Positions 13,349-21,048 of a DNA stretch of 39,792 nt are shown here, one piece after another; position 1 is the stretch's first letter; every line of letters starts with the position of its first letter. The DNA lies in assembly GCF_000421625.1 (NCBI RefSeq), contig NZ_ATXJ01000012.1, positions 1 through 39,792 on the forward strand. The letters run 5' to 3'. The notes under the pieces were generated by a model. It ran no database searches, was not told the origin of the DNA, and saw only the letters and a program-made list of their open reading frames with translations. The DNA comes from Thermus islandicus DSM 21543. Its GTDB lineage: Bacteria > Deinococcota > Deinococci > Deinococcales > Thermaceae. The translations under genes and the position numbers were made by a program.

Positions 13349-13377
13349 AGGAAGGCCCCGGAGTCCGGGGCCTTCCT
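13349..13377. terminator. Bidirectional terminator between tRNA-Ala and livF
   Basis: AGGAAGGCCCCGGA (13349-13362) and TCCGGGGCCTTCCT (13364-13377) are exact inverted repeats around a single G. This gives about 12 usable pairs. T-runs are short, but the position between two converging units and the perfect symmetry fit a terminator for both. The last base of the livF stop codon lies in it. Confidence 0.75.
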
Positions 13378-14210
13378 CACATGAAGCGCTTGCGCCGTTT
13401 GTAGGCCTTGACCTCCTTGAAGCTCTTCCGCCCACCCCCCTTGGCCACCCCAAGGTAGAACTCCTGTACGTCCGGGTTTCCCAGGAGGTACTCCCGGTCC
13501 CCCTCCAGGACGATCCGCCCGGTTTCCATGATGTAGCCGTAATGGGCGATGGAAAGGGCCATGCGGGCGTTTTGCTCCACCAGGAGAACGGTGACCCCCT
13601 CCTCGGCGTTCACCCGGGCCACGATCCCGAAGATCTCCCGTACGAGGAGGGGAGCAAGGCCCAAGGAGGGCTCGTCCAGGAGGAGGAGCCTAGGCTGGGC
13701 CAAAAGGGCTCGGCCGATGGCCAGCATCTGCTGCTCCCCCCCGGAGAGATAGCCAGCGAGGCGGTTTCTCAGGTCGGCCAAGCGGGGGAAGTAGTGGTAG
13801 ATACGCTCCAGCTCCCCCTTGAGGTTCTGGCCGCCTCGAGTCAGGGTCCCCACCTTGAGGTTTTCCTCCACCGTGAGGTGTTTGAAGACCCTCCGGCCCT
13901 CCAGCACCTGCACGATGCCCTGCTTGACGATCTCCTCGGGGGGGCGGCCTTGGATGGGCCTGCCTCGGTAGAGGATCTCCCCCCGCACCACCTCCCCGTC
14001 CTCGGGGATGAGAAGCCCGGAGATGGCCCTAAGGGTGGTGGTCTTCCCCGCCCCGTTGGGGCCGAGGAGGGCGGTGATGCGCCCCTCGGGAACCTTGAGG
14101 GAGACGCCCCTCAGGACCTGGATGATGTCGTGGTAGACCACTTCTATGTTGTTGACCAGGAGGAGGATGGGCCCGAGGTCCTCGGGGCGGGTGGGGTTAA
14201 GGGTGTCCAT
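13377..14210 (-). CDS. livF: Branched-chain amino acid-type ABC transporter ATPase, LivF family
   Basis: One of the two ATPases of a HAAT-type importer. Walker [10 protein letters not shown] is at residues 50-58. The signature LSGGEQQMLAIGRAL and Walker B LLLLDEPSLGLAP follow. At 277 aa it is about 40 residues longer than usual LivF: about 15 extra at the N-terminus and a basic tail at the C-terminus (FKEVKAYKRRKRFM). It is last in the operon, after a very stable hairpin at 14226-14249 that separates it from the binding-protein gene. Confidence 0.93.
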   Translation of the reverse strand: MDTLNPTRPEDLGPILLLVNNIEVVYHDIIQVLRGVSLKVPEGRITALLGPNGAGKTTTLRAISGLLIPEDGEVVRGEILYRGRPIQGRPPEEIVKQGIVQVLEGRRVFKHLTVEENLKVGTLTRGGQNLKGELERIYHYFPRLADLRNRLAGYLSGGEQQMLAIGRALLAQPRLLLLDEPSLGLAPLLVREIFGIVARVNAEEGVTVLLVEQNARMALSIAHYGYIMETGRIVLEGDREYLLGNPDVQEFYLGVAKGGGRKSFKEVKAYKRRKRFM

Positions 14211-14225
14211 GGCGCTTGTGGGCAG

Positions 14226-14249
14226 GGGGCCCGGGGTATCCCGGGCCCC
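14226..14249 (-). other. Intercistronic hairpin between binding-protein gene and livF
   Basis: Ten perfect GC pairs (GGGGCCCGGG / CCCGGGCCCC) close a 4-nt loop. There is no T-run on the minus strand. It lies 10 nt after the binding-protein stop. In many ABC operons such a hairpin protects the mRNA of the binding protein, which is needed in excess. That role is inferred. Confidence 0.65.
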
Positions 14250-14259
14250 GGGAAGAGGG

Positions 14260-15462
14260 CTATTTGCCGTAGTGCACCTTGCGGAAGAGGGCCGAGGTGA
14301 AGGGCTCGGTCACGGGCACGAAGCGGCCCCCCTTGGCCTCGAGGATCCGCAGGCCCTCGGCGCCGGTGTGCTCGCTCTTGGTGAAGTCAATCTCAATACC
14401 GCGCTTGGTGGAGACGGCAAAGCCCGGCTTGAAGGCGTTAGGCCCGTTCATGCCCACGATGGCCTGGTATACCGTCTCGTTGGTGACGCGCTTGAAGCGC
14501 TCCTGAGCCCGGCGGATGGCCTCCACGGCGATAGCCGCGGCCAGCATCCCGTTGGTGTAGTTGACGCTCCGTATCAGGGCCTCCGGCCGCCCGTACTTTT
14601 GACCGATCTCCTTCTGGAGGCGGATCCCCGGCGTGTCCTCCTCGTAGAGGTAGAAGCTGGTGGCCCAGAGGAAGCCCTCCGCCGCCTCCCCCGCCAGGTT
14701 GATGAGGTCGGGCCCACCGGTGTAGTGGGCTCCCAGCTGCTTGAACTTCCTGTCCAGGCCCAGGCGCTTGGCGTCCTTGAGGATGTTGGCCACCGGGCCG
14801 GCCACGTTCTGGTGGACGATGTACTCCACCCCCGCCTGCTCAAAGCGCTTGAGAAGGGCAGTGTTGTCCAGGTTGCCGGCCCCCACCTCCTGCACGTCCA
14901 CGATCTGGAGGCCGAGCTGCTGGGCCGCCTTTTTGGCGTCCTCCACCGGGGCCCGGCCGAAGGGGGAGGGGTTGATCACCAGGGCCACCTTGGCCCCCTT
15001 CTTCTGGCGGGCGATGTACTCCAGAAGGGCCACCACCTGCTCGGAGTAGCTCGTGGTGGGCAGGAAGAAGTAGTCCGCGTTCGGCGGGTCAATGAGCCCG
15101 ATGTGCATGGAGGCGGGGATGGTGGGGAGCTTGAGCTCCTGGATCAGGGGCTTGAGCTGGAGGTTCGCCCCCGTGGCGTAGGAGAGGAAGACGGGGATCT
15201 TGAACCGGTCCACCGCTTCCTCGAGGAAGCGCTGCGTGTTGGCGTTGTTGTACTGGTCGTCCCGGATCACGCAGTTGAACGTGACCCCCGGGACCAGCTT
15301 CCGCTCGTTGGCGTACTTGCAGTAGTCCTCCACCGCCGCCCCATAGGGCGCGCCGGCGTCCGAGGTGGGCCCGGTGATGGCCCCCGACCAGAAGAGGGTC
15401 ACCTGCTGCTGGGCCAAGGCCAGACCTGCCGCCGCTACGATCCCTACCAAGGTCCCCTTCAT
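14260..15462 (-). CDS. Periplasmic substrate-binding protein, LivJ/LivK-like (type 1)
   Basis: A 400-aa type 1 periplasmic binding protein of the HAAT family. A signal peptide ends near ALAQQQ at residue 20, with no lipobox Cys, so the protein is probably free in the periplasm. The mature start VTLFWSGAITGPTSDAGAPY is the usual first strand and ligand loop. Cys48 and Cys64 could form a disulphide. I chose the ATG at 15462 because GGGAGG stands just before it; an ATG at 15477 is possible. Because the operon carries an acyl-CoA ligase, the ligand may be a carboxylic acid, not an amino acid. This cannot be read from the sequence. Confidence 0.9.
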   Translation of the reverse strand: MKGTLVGIVAAAGLALAQQQVTLFWSGAITGPTSDAGAPYGAAVEDYCKYANERKLVPGVTFNCVIRDDQYNNANTQRFLEEAVDRFKIPVFLSYATGANLQLKPLIQELKLPTIPASMHIGLIDPPNADYFFLPTTSYSEQVVALLEYIARQKKGAKVALVINPSPFGRAPVEDAKKAAQQLGLQIVDVQEVGAGNLDNTALLKRFEQAGVEYIVHQNVAGPVANILKDAKRLGLDRKFKQLGAHYTGGPDLINLAGEAAEGFLWATSFYLYEEDTPGIRLQKEIGQKYGRPEALIRSVNYTNGMLAAAIAVEAIRRAQERFKRVTNETVYQAIVGMNGPNAFKPGFAVSTKRGIEIDFTKSEHTGAEGLRILEAKGGRFVPVTEPFTSALFRKVHYGK

Positions 15463-15502
15463 GCTCTTCCCTCCCATTCTCAACCCCTCACCGGGGGGTT
15501 GG

Positions 15503-16570
15503 CTAATACTTAAAGGGCCAGGTGCGGAAGTAGCTCCTGAGCACCCGCCACCAGTTGTAAAGCCCCCTGGGCTCAAACATGAGGAAGAGGACGATGACCA
15601 GTCCGAAGGCAAAGGGGCGGAGGGCGCTCGCCACGTCCACCCCGGCCACGCTGAAGCCCAAGGCCTTGATGAGGCCCGAGAGCGCCTCCATGTTCACGTC
15701 CAGAAGCTCCAAAAAGGCAGGGCCCAGGTAACTGCCCACCAGGGTCCCGAGCCCCCCCACGATGGCCATGGCCAAAAGCTTGATGGAGACGGCAAAGGTG
15801 TAGTCCTCTATGACCACCGCCCGGGCCAGGTAGGCGTAGAGGCCTCCCGCCACCCCAGCGTAGAAGGCCCCCAGGGCGAAAGCGAAGAGCTTGGTGCGCC
15901 CTGGGTCCATCCCCATGGCGTCCGCCGCCCGGTCGTTGTCCCGCACCGCCACCAAGGCCCGGCCGTACTTGGTCCTAAGGAGGTTGCGCCAGAAGAAGGA
16001 GAGGAGCACCAGGGCGGTCAGGGCCACATAGTACCAGAAGTGGTAATGGTTGCGGAAGCCCGCCTCATAGCCGAAGAGGCTCGCCCGGGGCATGTCCATG
16101 GCCCCGCCCTGTTTGAGGAGGGGCATGTGCCCCACGGCCCACTCAAACACCACCTGGAAGGCCAGGGTGGCCAGGGCCAGGTAGAGGTGCTTTACCCTGA
16201 GGCTTGGAATGCCTACCAGGAAGCCAAAGAAGGCGGCCACCAAGCCCCCTATGGGGATCACCAGCCAAAAGGGCAGGCCCTGGGGAGCGAGAAGGGCCGC
16301 GGTGTAAGCCCCCACCCCCATGAAGGCCGCCTGACCGATGTTGATGAGCCCGGCATACCCCGTGGTGATGTTCAAGCCCAGGACGGCGAGGCTGTAGACC
16401 AGGATCAGGTCCAGGATGAAGACCTGGGTACGGGAGAGAACCTGGGGAAGCCAGAGGAGAACGCCCAGGAAAAGGATCAGGGAAACGAGCTCCCGGTGGG
16501 TGGCGAAGACGCTGGCGTCCTGCTCGTATCGCGTCCGGTAGTTGCCGGTCTGCGCCCAGGGGTTTCTCAT
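15503..16570 (-). CDS. livM: ABC transporter permease, LivM family
   Basis: A 355-aa membrane protein with about nine to ten hydrophobic segments. The family core is clear: GYAGLINIGQAAFMGVGAYTAALL, and the EAA-like loop VRDNDRAADAMGMDP. An N-terminal 28-residue hydrophilic segment precedes the first helix. The ATG overlaps the livH stop (ATGA). With LivH it forms the channel. Confidence 0.95.
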   Translation of the reverse strand: MRNPWAQTGNYRTRYEQDASVFATHRELVSLILFLGVLLWLPQVLSRTQVFILDLILVYSLAVLGLNITTGYAGLINIGQAAFMGVGAYTAALLAPQGLPFWLVIPIGGLVAAFFGFLVGIPSLRVKHLYLALATLAFQVVFEWAVGHMPLLKQGGAMDMPRASLFGYEAGFRNHYHFWYYVALTALVLLSFFWRNLLRTKYGRALVAVRDNDRAADAMGMDPGRTKLFAFALGAFYAGVAGGLYAYLARAVVIEDYTFAVSIKLLAMAIVGGLGTLVGSYLGPAFLELLDVNMEALSGLIKALGFSVAGVDVASALRPFAFGLVIVLFLMFEPRGLYNWWRVLRSYFRTWPFKY

Positions 16571-17460
16571 ACGCGCTCAATCTCCTCCGTGCCAAAGAGC
16601 CCATAGGGCTTGAACCAGAGCACCCCGAGGAGGACCAGGAAGGGGAAGACGTCCCGGGTGCCGCCCCCCGGCACCAGGGGGTCCAGGAAGCCCGCCGCCA
16701 GGTTCTCCAAGACCCCGATCAGGATCCCCGCCACCACCGCCCCGGGGATGGAGTCCAGCCCCCCCAGGATCACCACAGGGAAGACCCTGAGGCCAATGTG
16801 CACCAGGCCATCCAGGTTGAGGCCCGAGATGGTGCCCACGGCCATCCCCGCCGCGGCCGCAGTGAGCCCTGCCGCCGCCCAGGCCAGGGCAAAGACCCGC
16901 TCCACGGAGACGCCGAGGCTCATGGCCGCCATCTGGTCGTCGGCTACAGAACGCATGGCCACCCCCAGGGTGGAGCGCTGGAAAAACCAGGTAAAGGCCA
17001 GGAGGAAGGCCAGGGTGAAGCCGGAAGCCAAAAGCTGGGCGTAGGAAATCTGAACCCCAAGCAGGCGCACGCCTCCCGGGGGCAGGAAGGCGGGGTAGCT
17101 GAAGTTGCCGGCGCCAAAGGGGGTGAGGTGGATGAGCCCGTCCAGAAGGGAGGCCAAGCCGATGGTGGCCATGATGACCGAGATGATGGGCTGGCCCACC
17201 AGACGCTTGAGGAAAATCCGCTCCACCCCAAAGCCCAGGAGGGCGGTCAGGGCCAAGGCGAAAGCGGCGGCCAAGAGAAAGGGTGCCCCCAGGGAGACCA
17301 TGGCCCAGTAGGCCAAAAAGGCCCCGATGGCGATAAACTGCCCCTGGGCGAAGTTTACCACCCGGCTCGCCTTGTAGATGAGGACGAAACCCAAGGCGGC
17401 CAGGGCGTAGACCAGGCCCAGGACCACCCCGGAGAAGAGGAGCTGAAGGAAAAAGGTCAT
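16567..17460 (-). CDS. livH: ABC transporter permease, LivH family
   Basis: A 297-aa membrane protein with about eight hydrophobic segments. It has the family text YALAALGFVLIYKASRVVNFAQGQ and the EAA-like VADDQMAAMSLGVSVERVFALAWA. Its ATG overlaps the stop of the acyl-CoA ligase gene upstream, and its stop overlaps the livM ATG, so ligase, LivH and LivM are translationally chained. Confidence 0.95.
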   Translation of the reverse strand: MTFFLQLLFSGVVLGLVYALAALGFVLIYKASRVVNFAQGQFIAIGAFLAYWAMVSLGAPFLLAAAFALALTALLGFGVERIFLKRLVGQPIISVIMATIGLASLLDGLIHLTPFGAGNFSYPAFLPPGGVRLLGVQISYAQLLASGFTLAFLLAFTWFFQRSTLGVAMRSVADDQMAAMSLGVSVERVFALAWAAAGLTAAAAGMAVGTISGLNLDGLVHIGLRVFPVVILGGLDSIPGAVVAGILIGVLENLAAGFLDPLVPGGGTRDVFPFLVLLGVLWFKPYGLFGTEEIERV

Positions 17461-19391
17461 GCCGCCACCTCCACCCTCAGGTCCAGGACCGGCACCTTGG
17501 CCCGCACGCGGTTTAGGGTGCCGTCCTGGTAGCGGTACTCCGCCTCCACCTCCACCTCCTTGGCCTCGCTGTAAAGGGCGCTCACCAAGGGGGCGTACTT
17601 CTTGGCGATAAGGCCCCGCCGCACCTTGCCCGTGCGGGTGAGCTCCTCATCGTCGGCGTCCAAGAGCTTGTAGAGGAGGACGAAGCGGCGGATCCTCAGC
17701 TCCTCGGGAAGCTCCCGGTTCACCTTTTCCACCTCCTCCCGGATGAGCTCGGCCACCTCGGGCTTTAAGGACAGGTCCAGGTAGGTGGTGTAGGCCAGCC
17801 CCCGGTCCTCGGCCCACTTGCCCACGGTCTGGGGGTCCACGTTGAGGAAGGCCGCCAGATAGGGCTTACGATCGCCAAAGACCACCGCCTCTTTGATGTA
17901 AGGACTGAACTTCAGCTTGTTCTCTATGAACTGCGGGCTGAAGAGGGTGCCCTTCTCGGTGCGCATCACATCGGAGAGGCGGTCAATCACCACCAGGTGC
18001 CCGTCCTCGGTAAGGTAGCCCGCGTCCCCCGTGTGGAGCCAGCCCTCGCGGAAGGTCTCCGCCGTGGCCTCGGGCCTCTCCCAGTACCCCGCACAGACCG
18101 CATCGGAGCGGCAGAGGACCTCCCCTTCCTCGCTGATCCTGACCTCGGTGCCGGGGATAGGCTTGCCCACGGTTTCCGGGCGCACGTCCCCGTCCCGGTG
18201 GACGAAAGCGATGCCGATGATCTCCGTTTGGCCGTAGATCTGCTTGAGGTTGACCCCGATGGCGTGGAAGAAGCGAAAGGTGTCCGGCCCCAAGGCGGCC
18301 CCTCCGGTATAGGCTCGGCGCAGGCGCAGAAAACCGAGCTGGTCCCTTAAGGGTTTGAAGAGAAACTGGTCGGCAAGCCAGTACGCAAGGCGCAGGCCGA
18401 GGGGCATGGGCCTTCCCCTCATGCGGTAGTCGGCCGCCCGGTAGCCCAGCCGCAGAAGCCTCTGGTAGACCCAGCGGTTCAAAGCGGGGCTCTCGGAAAT
18501 CCGCACCCAAACCTGGCTTTGGATGCTCTCCCACACCCTTGGCGGGCTAAACATGACGTGAGGGCCGATCTCTTTCAGGTCGTGCATGGCCGTTTCCACG
18601 GCCTCGGGGAAGTTGACGGTAAAGCCCCCGGTCAGGGCCATGGCCACCGACATCATCTGTTCCCCGATCCACGCCAGGGGAAGGAAGGAAAGGTAGTCGT
18701 CGGTAGGGAGGAGAGGGTCCACCTCCTGGAGGGCCACCCCCATGTGGATCAGGTTGCGGTGGCGGAGCATGGCTGCCTTAGGCCTTCCCGTGGTGCCGGA
18801 GGTGGAGGACAGGTGGCAGACCTCCTCGGGGCTTGCAGCAAGGAGAAGCTTTTCCACAGCGTCGGGGTGCTTAGCCCGGTGCTCCCGGCCTCTCTCCAGC
18901 ACCTCCTCAAAGGAGAGGAGCCAGGGGTCGCGGTAGGCGCCCATCCCCTTGGGGTCCTCATAGATCACCCGGCGAACCTGGGGGATTTCGTTCCGGATCT
19001 CGTAGAGCTTGTCCACCTGCTCCTGGTCCTCGGCAAGGACGAGGCTCGCCCCCGTGTAGGTGAGCATGTAGGCGATCTCTGGGGGAAGGCTAGACTGGTA
19101 GATCCCCACGCTGATCCCCCGCACCGCCTGGGCCCCCAGTTCGGCGTAAAGCCACTCGGGAATGTTGTCGGCAAGGATGGCGAGCCTTTCTCCCGGCGCA
19201 AACCCTAGGGACAGGAGACCGTGGGCAAAGAGGAGGACCTTCTCGTAGTACTGGGCATAGGTGATCTCGTTCCAGATGCCAAAGTCCTTCTCCCTAAGGG
19301 CCACCCGGTCCCCCTCATGCTCCGCCCGAAGCCTAAGAAGCTGGGGCAGGGTGTAACGCTTCATCTCGTAGGAGGGCCTGAGGGCCTTCAC
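17457..19391 (-). CDS. Long-chain/aromatic acyl-CoA ligase (AMP-forming)
   Basis: A 644-aa ANL-family enzyme that activates a carboxylic acid as acyl-AMP and passes it to CoA. The P-loop SSTSGTTGRPKAAMLRH is near residue 200, followed by KQIYGQTE (A5-like), GWLHTGDAGYLTEDG and the hinge VIDRLSDVM. The length and C-terminal domain fit long-chain fatty acyl-CoA synthetases (FadD15/AcsL type). The GTG at 19391 overlaps the livG stop (GTGA). An internal ATG at 19364 is an alternative. It is placed between livG and livH, so the ligase is made with the transporter and probably traps its imported substrate as a CoA ester. That coupling is an inference from gene order. Confidence 0.92.
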   Translation of the reverse strand: MKALRPSYEMKRYTLPQLLRLRAEHEGDRVALREKDFGIWNEITYAQYYEKVLLFAHGLLSLGFAPGERLAILADNIPEWLYAELGAQAVRGISVGIYQSSLPPEIAYMLTYTGASLVLAEDQEQVDKLYEIRNEIPQVRRVIYEDPKGMGAYRDPWLLSFEEVLERGREHRAKHPDAVEKLLLAASPEEVCHLSSTSGTTGRPKAAMLRHRNLIHMGVALQEVDPLLPTDDYLSFLPLAWIGEQMMSVAMALTGGFTVNFPEAVETAMHDLKEIGPHVMFSPPRVWESIQSQVWVRISESPALNRWVYQRLLRLGYRAADYRMRGRPMPLGLRLAYWLADQFLFKPLRDQLGFLRLRRAYTGGAALGPDTFRFFHAIGVNLKQIYGQTEIIGIAFVHRDGDVRPETVGKPIPGTEVRISEEGEVLCRSDAVCAGYWERPEATAETFREGWLHTGDAGYLTEDGHLVVIDRLSDVMRTEKGTLFSPQFIENKLKFSPYIKEAVVFGDRKPYLAAFLNVDPQTVGKWAEDRGLAYTTYLDLSLKPEVAELIREEVEKVNRELPEELRIRRFVLLYKLLDADDEELTRTGKVRRGLIAKKYAPLVSALYSEAKEVEVEAEYRYQDGTLNRVRAKVPVLDLRVEVAA

Positions 19392-20149
19392 GCTTCCACC
19401 CCCAGGTAGGCCTCCTGCACCCTTGGGTTCTTGGCCACCTCCTCAGGAGCCCCCTCGGCGATCACCTGGCCGAAGTCCAGGACGTACACCCGGTCGGAGA
19501 TGTCCATGACCACCCCCAGGTCGTGCTCAATGAGCACCACGGTGATGCCCCGGGCCTTGATCTCCAGCAGGAAGCGCACCATGTCCTCCTTCTCCTCCAG
19601 GGTCATCCCCGCCATGGGCTCGTCCAGGAGGAGGAGTTTGGGCGAGAGGGCCAGGGCCCGGGCCACCTCCACCCGCTTCCTGACGCCGTAAGGGAGGTTG
19701 CCCACCAGGGCCTTGCGGTAGGGCTCAAGCTCCATAAAGTCAATGACCCCTTCCACCGCCTTGCGGTTCTCCACCTCCTCCCGTAGGGCCCGGCCGTAGA
19801 ACAGGCCCGCCTCGAGGAGGCCGTAGCGGAGGTGGGTGTGCCGGGCAAGCATCAGGTTTTCCAAAACGGTAAGCCCGGAGAAGAGCTCTATGTTCTGGAA
19901 GGCCCGAGCGATGCCCCTCCGGGTGACCTCGTGCGGAGTAGCCCGGGTGATCTCCTCCCCCTCAAAGAGGATCCGTCCTCGCTGGGGGTGGTAGAAGCCG
20001 GAGATGCAGTTCAAGAGGCTCGTCTTCCCCGCCCCGTTAGGGCCGATCACAGAGACCAGCTCTCCCCTCTCCACCGCCAAGGAGACCGCAGAGAGGGCGG
20101 CCAGGCCGCCAAAGGTCAGGGTGATGTTCTCTACCGCAAGCTGGGCCAC
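19388..20149 (-). CDS. livG: Branched-chain amino acid-type ABC transporter ATPase, LivG family
   Basis: A 253-aa ATPase. Walker [10 protein letters not shown] is at residues 36-44. The LivG-specific insertion GIARAFQNIELFSGLTVLENLM, Walker B LLLLDEPMAGM and the C-terminal NPRVQEAYLGVEA are all present. The usual signature SGGQ is changed: the matching place reads LPYGVRKRVEVARAL, which is a known variant in LivG proteins of these clusters. The GTG at 20149 follows GGAGGGGA. It is the first gene of the operon, behind a consensus promoter. Confidence 0.93.
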   Translation of the reverse strand: MAQLAVENITLTFGGLAALSAVSLAVERGELVSVIGPNGAGKTSLLNCISGFYHPQRGRILFEGEEITRATPHEVTRRGIARAFQNIELFSGLTVLENLMLARHTHLRYGLLEAGLFYGRALREEVENRKAVEGVIDFMELEPYRKALVGNLPYGVRKRVEVARALALSPKLLLLDEPMAGMTLEEKEDMVRFLLEIKARGITVVLIEHDLGVVMDISDRVYVLDFGQVIAEGAPEEVAKNPRVQEAYLGVEA

Positions 20150-20179
20150 GGGTTCCCCTCCACGAGCTGTTTGCCGGGA

Positions 20180-20208
20180 AGTATAAGGGGGCGGGGAGCA
20201 AGTGTCAA
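20180..20208 (-). promoter_or_regulatory. Consensus promoter of the livG-ligase-livHM-livJ-livF operon
   Basis: On the minus strand a perfect TTGACA (20208-20203), a 17-nt spacer and TATACT (20185-20180). This is the closest match to consensus in the window. A promoter this strong usually needs a repressor. No clear palindrome is seen around it, so the regulator is unknown. Confidence 0.85.
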
Positions 20209-20242
20209 CGCCCCGCTACCAGGGTGTAAAAAACCGTTAGGC

Positions 20243-20269
20243 TTGGCAGGAGCCCCCCTGTGCTACACT
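20243..20269 (+). promoter_or_regulatory. Possible promoter of rpmH/rnpA
   Basis: TTGGCA (20243-20248) and TACACT (20264-20269) are spaced by 15 nt, shorter than optimal. The -10 box is good and lies 36 nt before the rnpA start. No better pair is seen between the livG promoter and the coding start. Confidence 0.4.
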
Positions 20270-20305
20270 CTTTAGGGTATCGGGCCCTTAGGCCCAGGGA
20301 GGAAA

Positions 20306-20794
20306 ATGGATGAAAAGGACCTGGCAGCCCAACCGGAGGAAGCGGGCCAAGACCCACGGCTTCCGGGCCCGCATGCGGACCCCAGGCGGCAGGAAGGTGC
20401 TGAAGCGCAGGCGGCAGAAGGGCCGCTGGCGGCTCACGCCCCGGGTGAGCGGCTAGGCCAAGGCCCCCCCAAGGCGGGGGGCAGGTTGCTTTCCCTAAAG
20501 GGGGACCGGGCCTTCCAGCGCCTGCGCCAGGGGAGGGCGGGCAGAGGGCGGTATGTGAGCGTCAAGTGGCTCCCCGCACCGGAGGTCCGGGTGGGCATTG
20601 TGGTCTCCAGAAGGGTGGGTAAGGCGGTGGTGCGCAACCGGGTCAGGCGGCGCCTAAAGGAGATCCTCCGCCGCCTCCACCTTCCCGGAGCCCACCTCCT
20701 CCTGGTGGCCAGCCCCGAGGCCCGGGAGGCGGGCTTTGCCGAGCTTTTTCAGGACGTGGTCCGGGCCCTCAAGAAGAGCGGGCTGATACAATAG
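20306..20794 (+). CDS. rnpA: RNase P protein component, long Thermus form overlapping rpmH
   Basis: The protein subunit of RNase P, which matures tRNA 5' ends. The product is 162 aa against about 115-120 usually. The canonical domain begins near residue 60 ([15 protein letters not shown]) and includes [20 protein letters not shown] with the RNR motif at 110-112. Codons 2-51 overlap the whole of rpmH in another frame. The start codons of rnpA (20306) and rpmH (20310) are 4 nt apart behind one Shine-Dalgarno (GGGAGGAAA). This layout was described for Thermus by Feltens and colleagues. The extra N-terminal residues are Pro/Ala/Glu-rich and probably disordered. Confidence 0.95.
   Translation: MDEKDLAAQPEEAGQDPRLPGPHADPRRQEGAEAQAAEGPLAAHAPGERLGQGPPKAGGRLLSLKGDRAFQRLRQGRAGRGRYVSVKWLPAPEVRVGIVVSRRVGKAVVRNRVRRRLKEILRRLHLPGAHLLLVASPEAREAGFAELFQDVVRALKKSGLIQ
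20310..20456 (+). CDS. rpmH: 50S ribosomal protein L34
   Basis: A 48-aa basic protein that starts [19 protein letters not shown] and contains [17 protein letters not shown], the complete L34 consensus. The C-terminus TPRVSG differs from the usual TPAVRKR-type tail. It is fully nested in rnpA, in a different frame, and was too short for a 60-residue ORF cut-off. The same ribosome-binding site must serve both starts. Confidence 0.97.
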   Translation: MKRTWQPNRRKRAKTHGFRARMRTPGGRKVLKRRRQKGRWRLTPRVSG

Positions 20795-20799
20795 GCGGC

Positions 20800-21048
20800 G
20801 TGCGCGGCCTACTGATCCTCTTGGTGCGAGCCTACCGGCGTTTCCTGTCTCCCCTAAAGCCCAGGACGTGTCGCTTCCACCCCACCTGCTCCGCCTACGC
20901 CCTCGAGGCCTTAGAAAGGCACGGGGCCTTCTGGGGGAGCTACCTGGCGGCAAGGCGCCTCCTCCGGTGCCACCCCCTTCACCCAGGGGGGCTGGACCCC
21001 GTGCCCCTGGTCTTCCCGCCCAAGCGGGCCAAGGAGGGGGTGCAATGA
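20800..21048 (+). CDS. yidD: Membrane protein insertion efficiency factor YidD
   Basis: An 82-aa protein with the YidD signature: [29 protein letters not shown] and [18 protein letters not shown], including the three conserved Cys. It helps YidC insert membrane proteins. The GTG at 20800 lies 5 nt after rnpA. The stop overlaps the yidC ATG. The order rpmH-rnpA-yidD-yidC-khpB is the common bacterial one. Confidence 0.96.
   Translation: MRGLLILLVRAYRRFLSPLKPRTCRFHPTCSAYALEALERHGAFWGSYLAARRLLRCHPLHPGGLDPVPLVFPPKRAKEGVQ

Noticed and set aside
20868-21044. Upstream extension of the yidC frame
   Set aside because: It lies inside yidD. The signal segment and Shine-Dalgarno fix the start at 21045.
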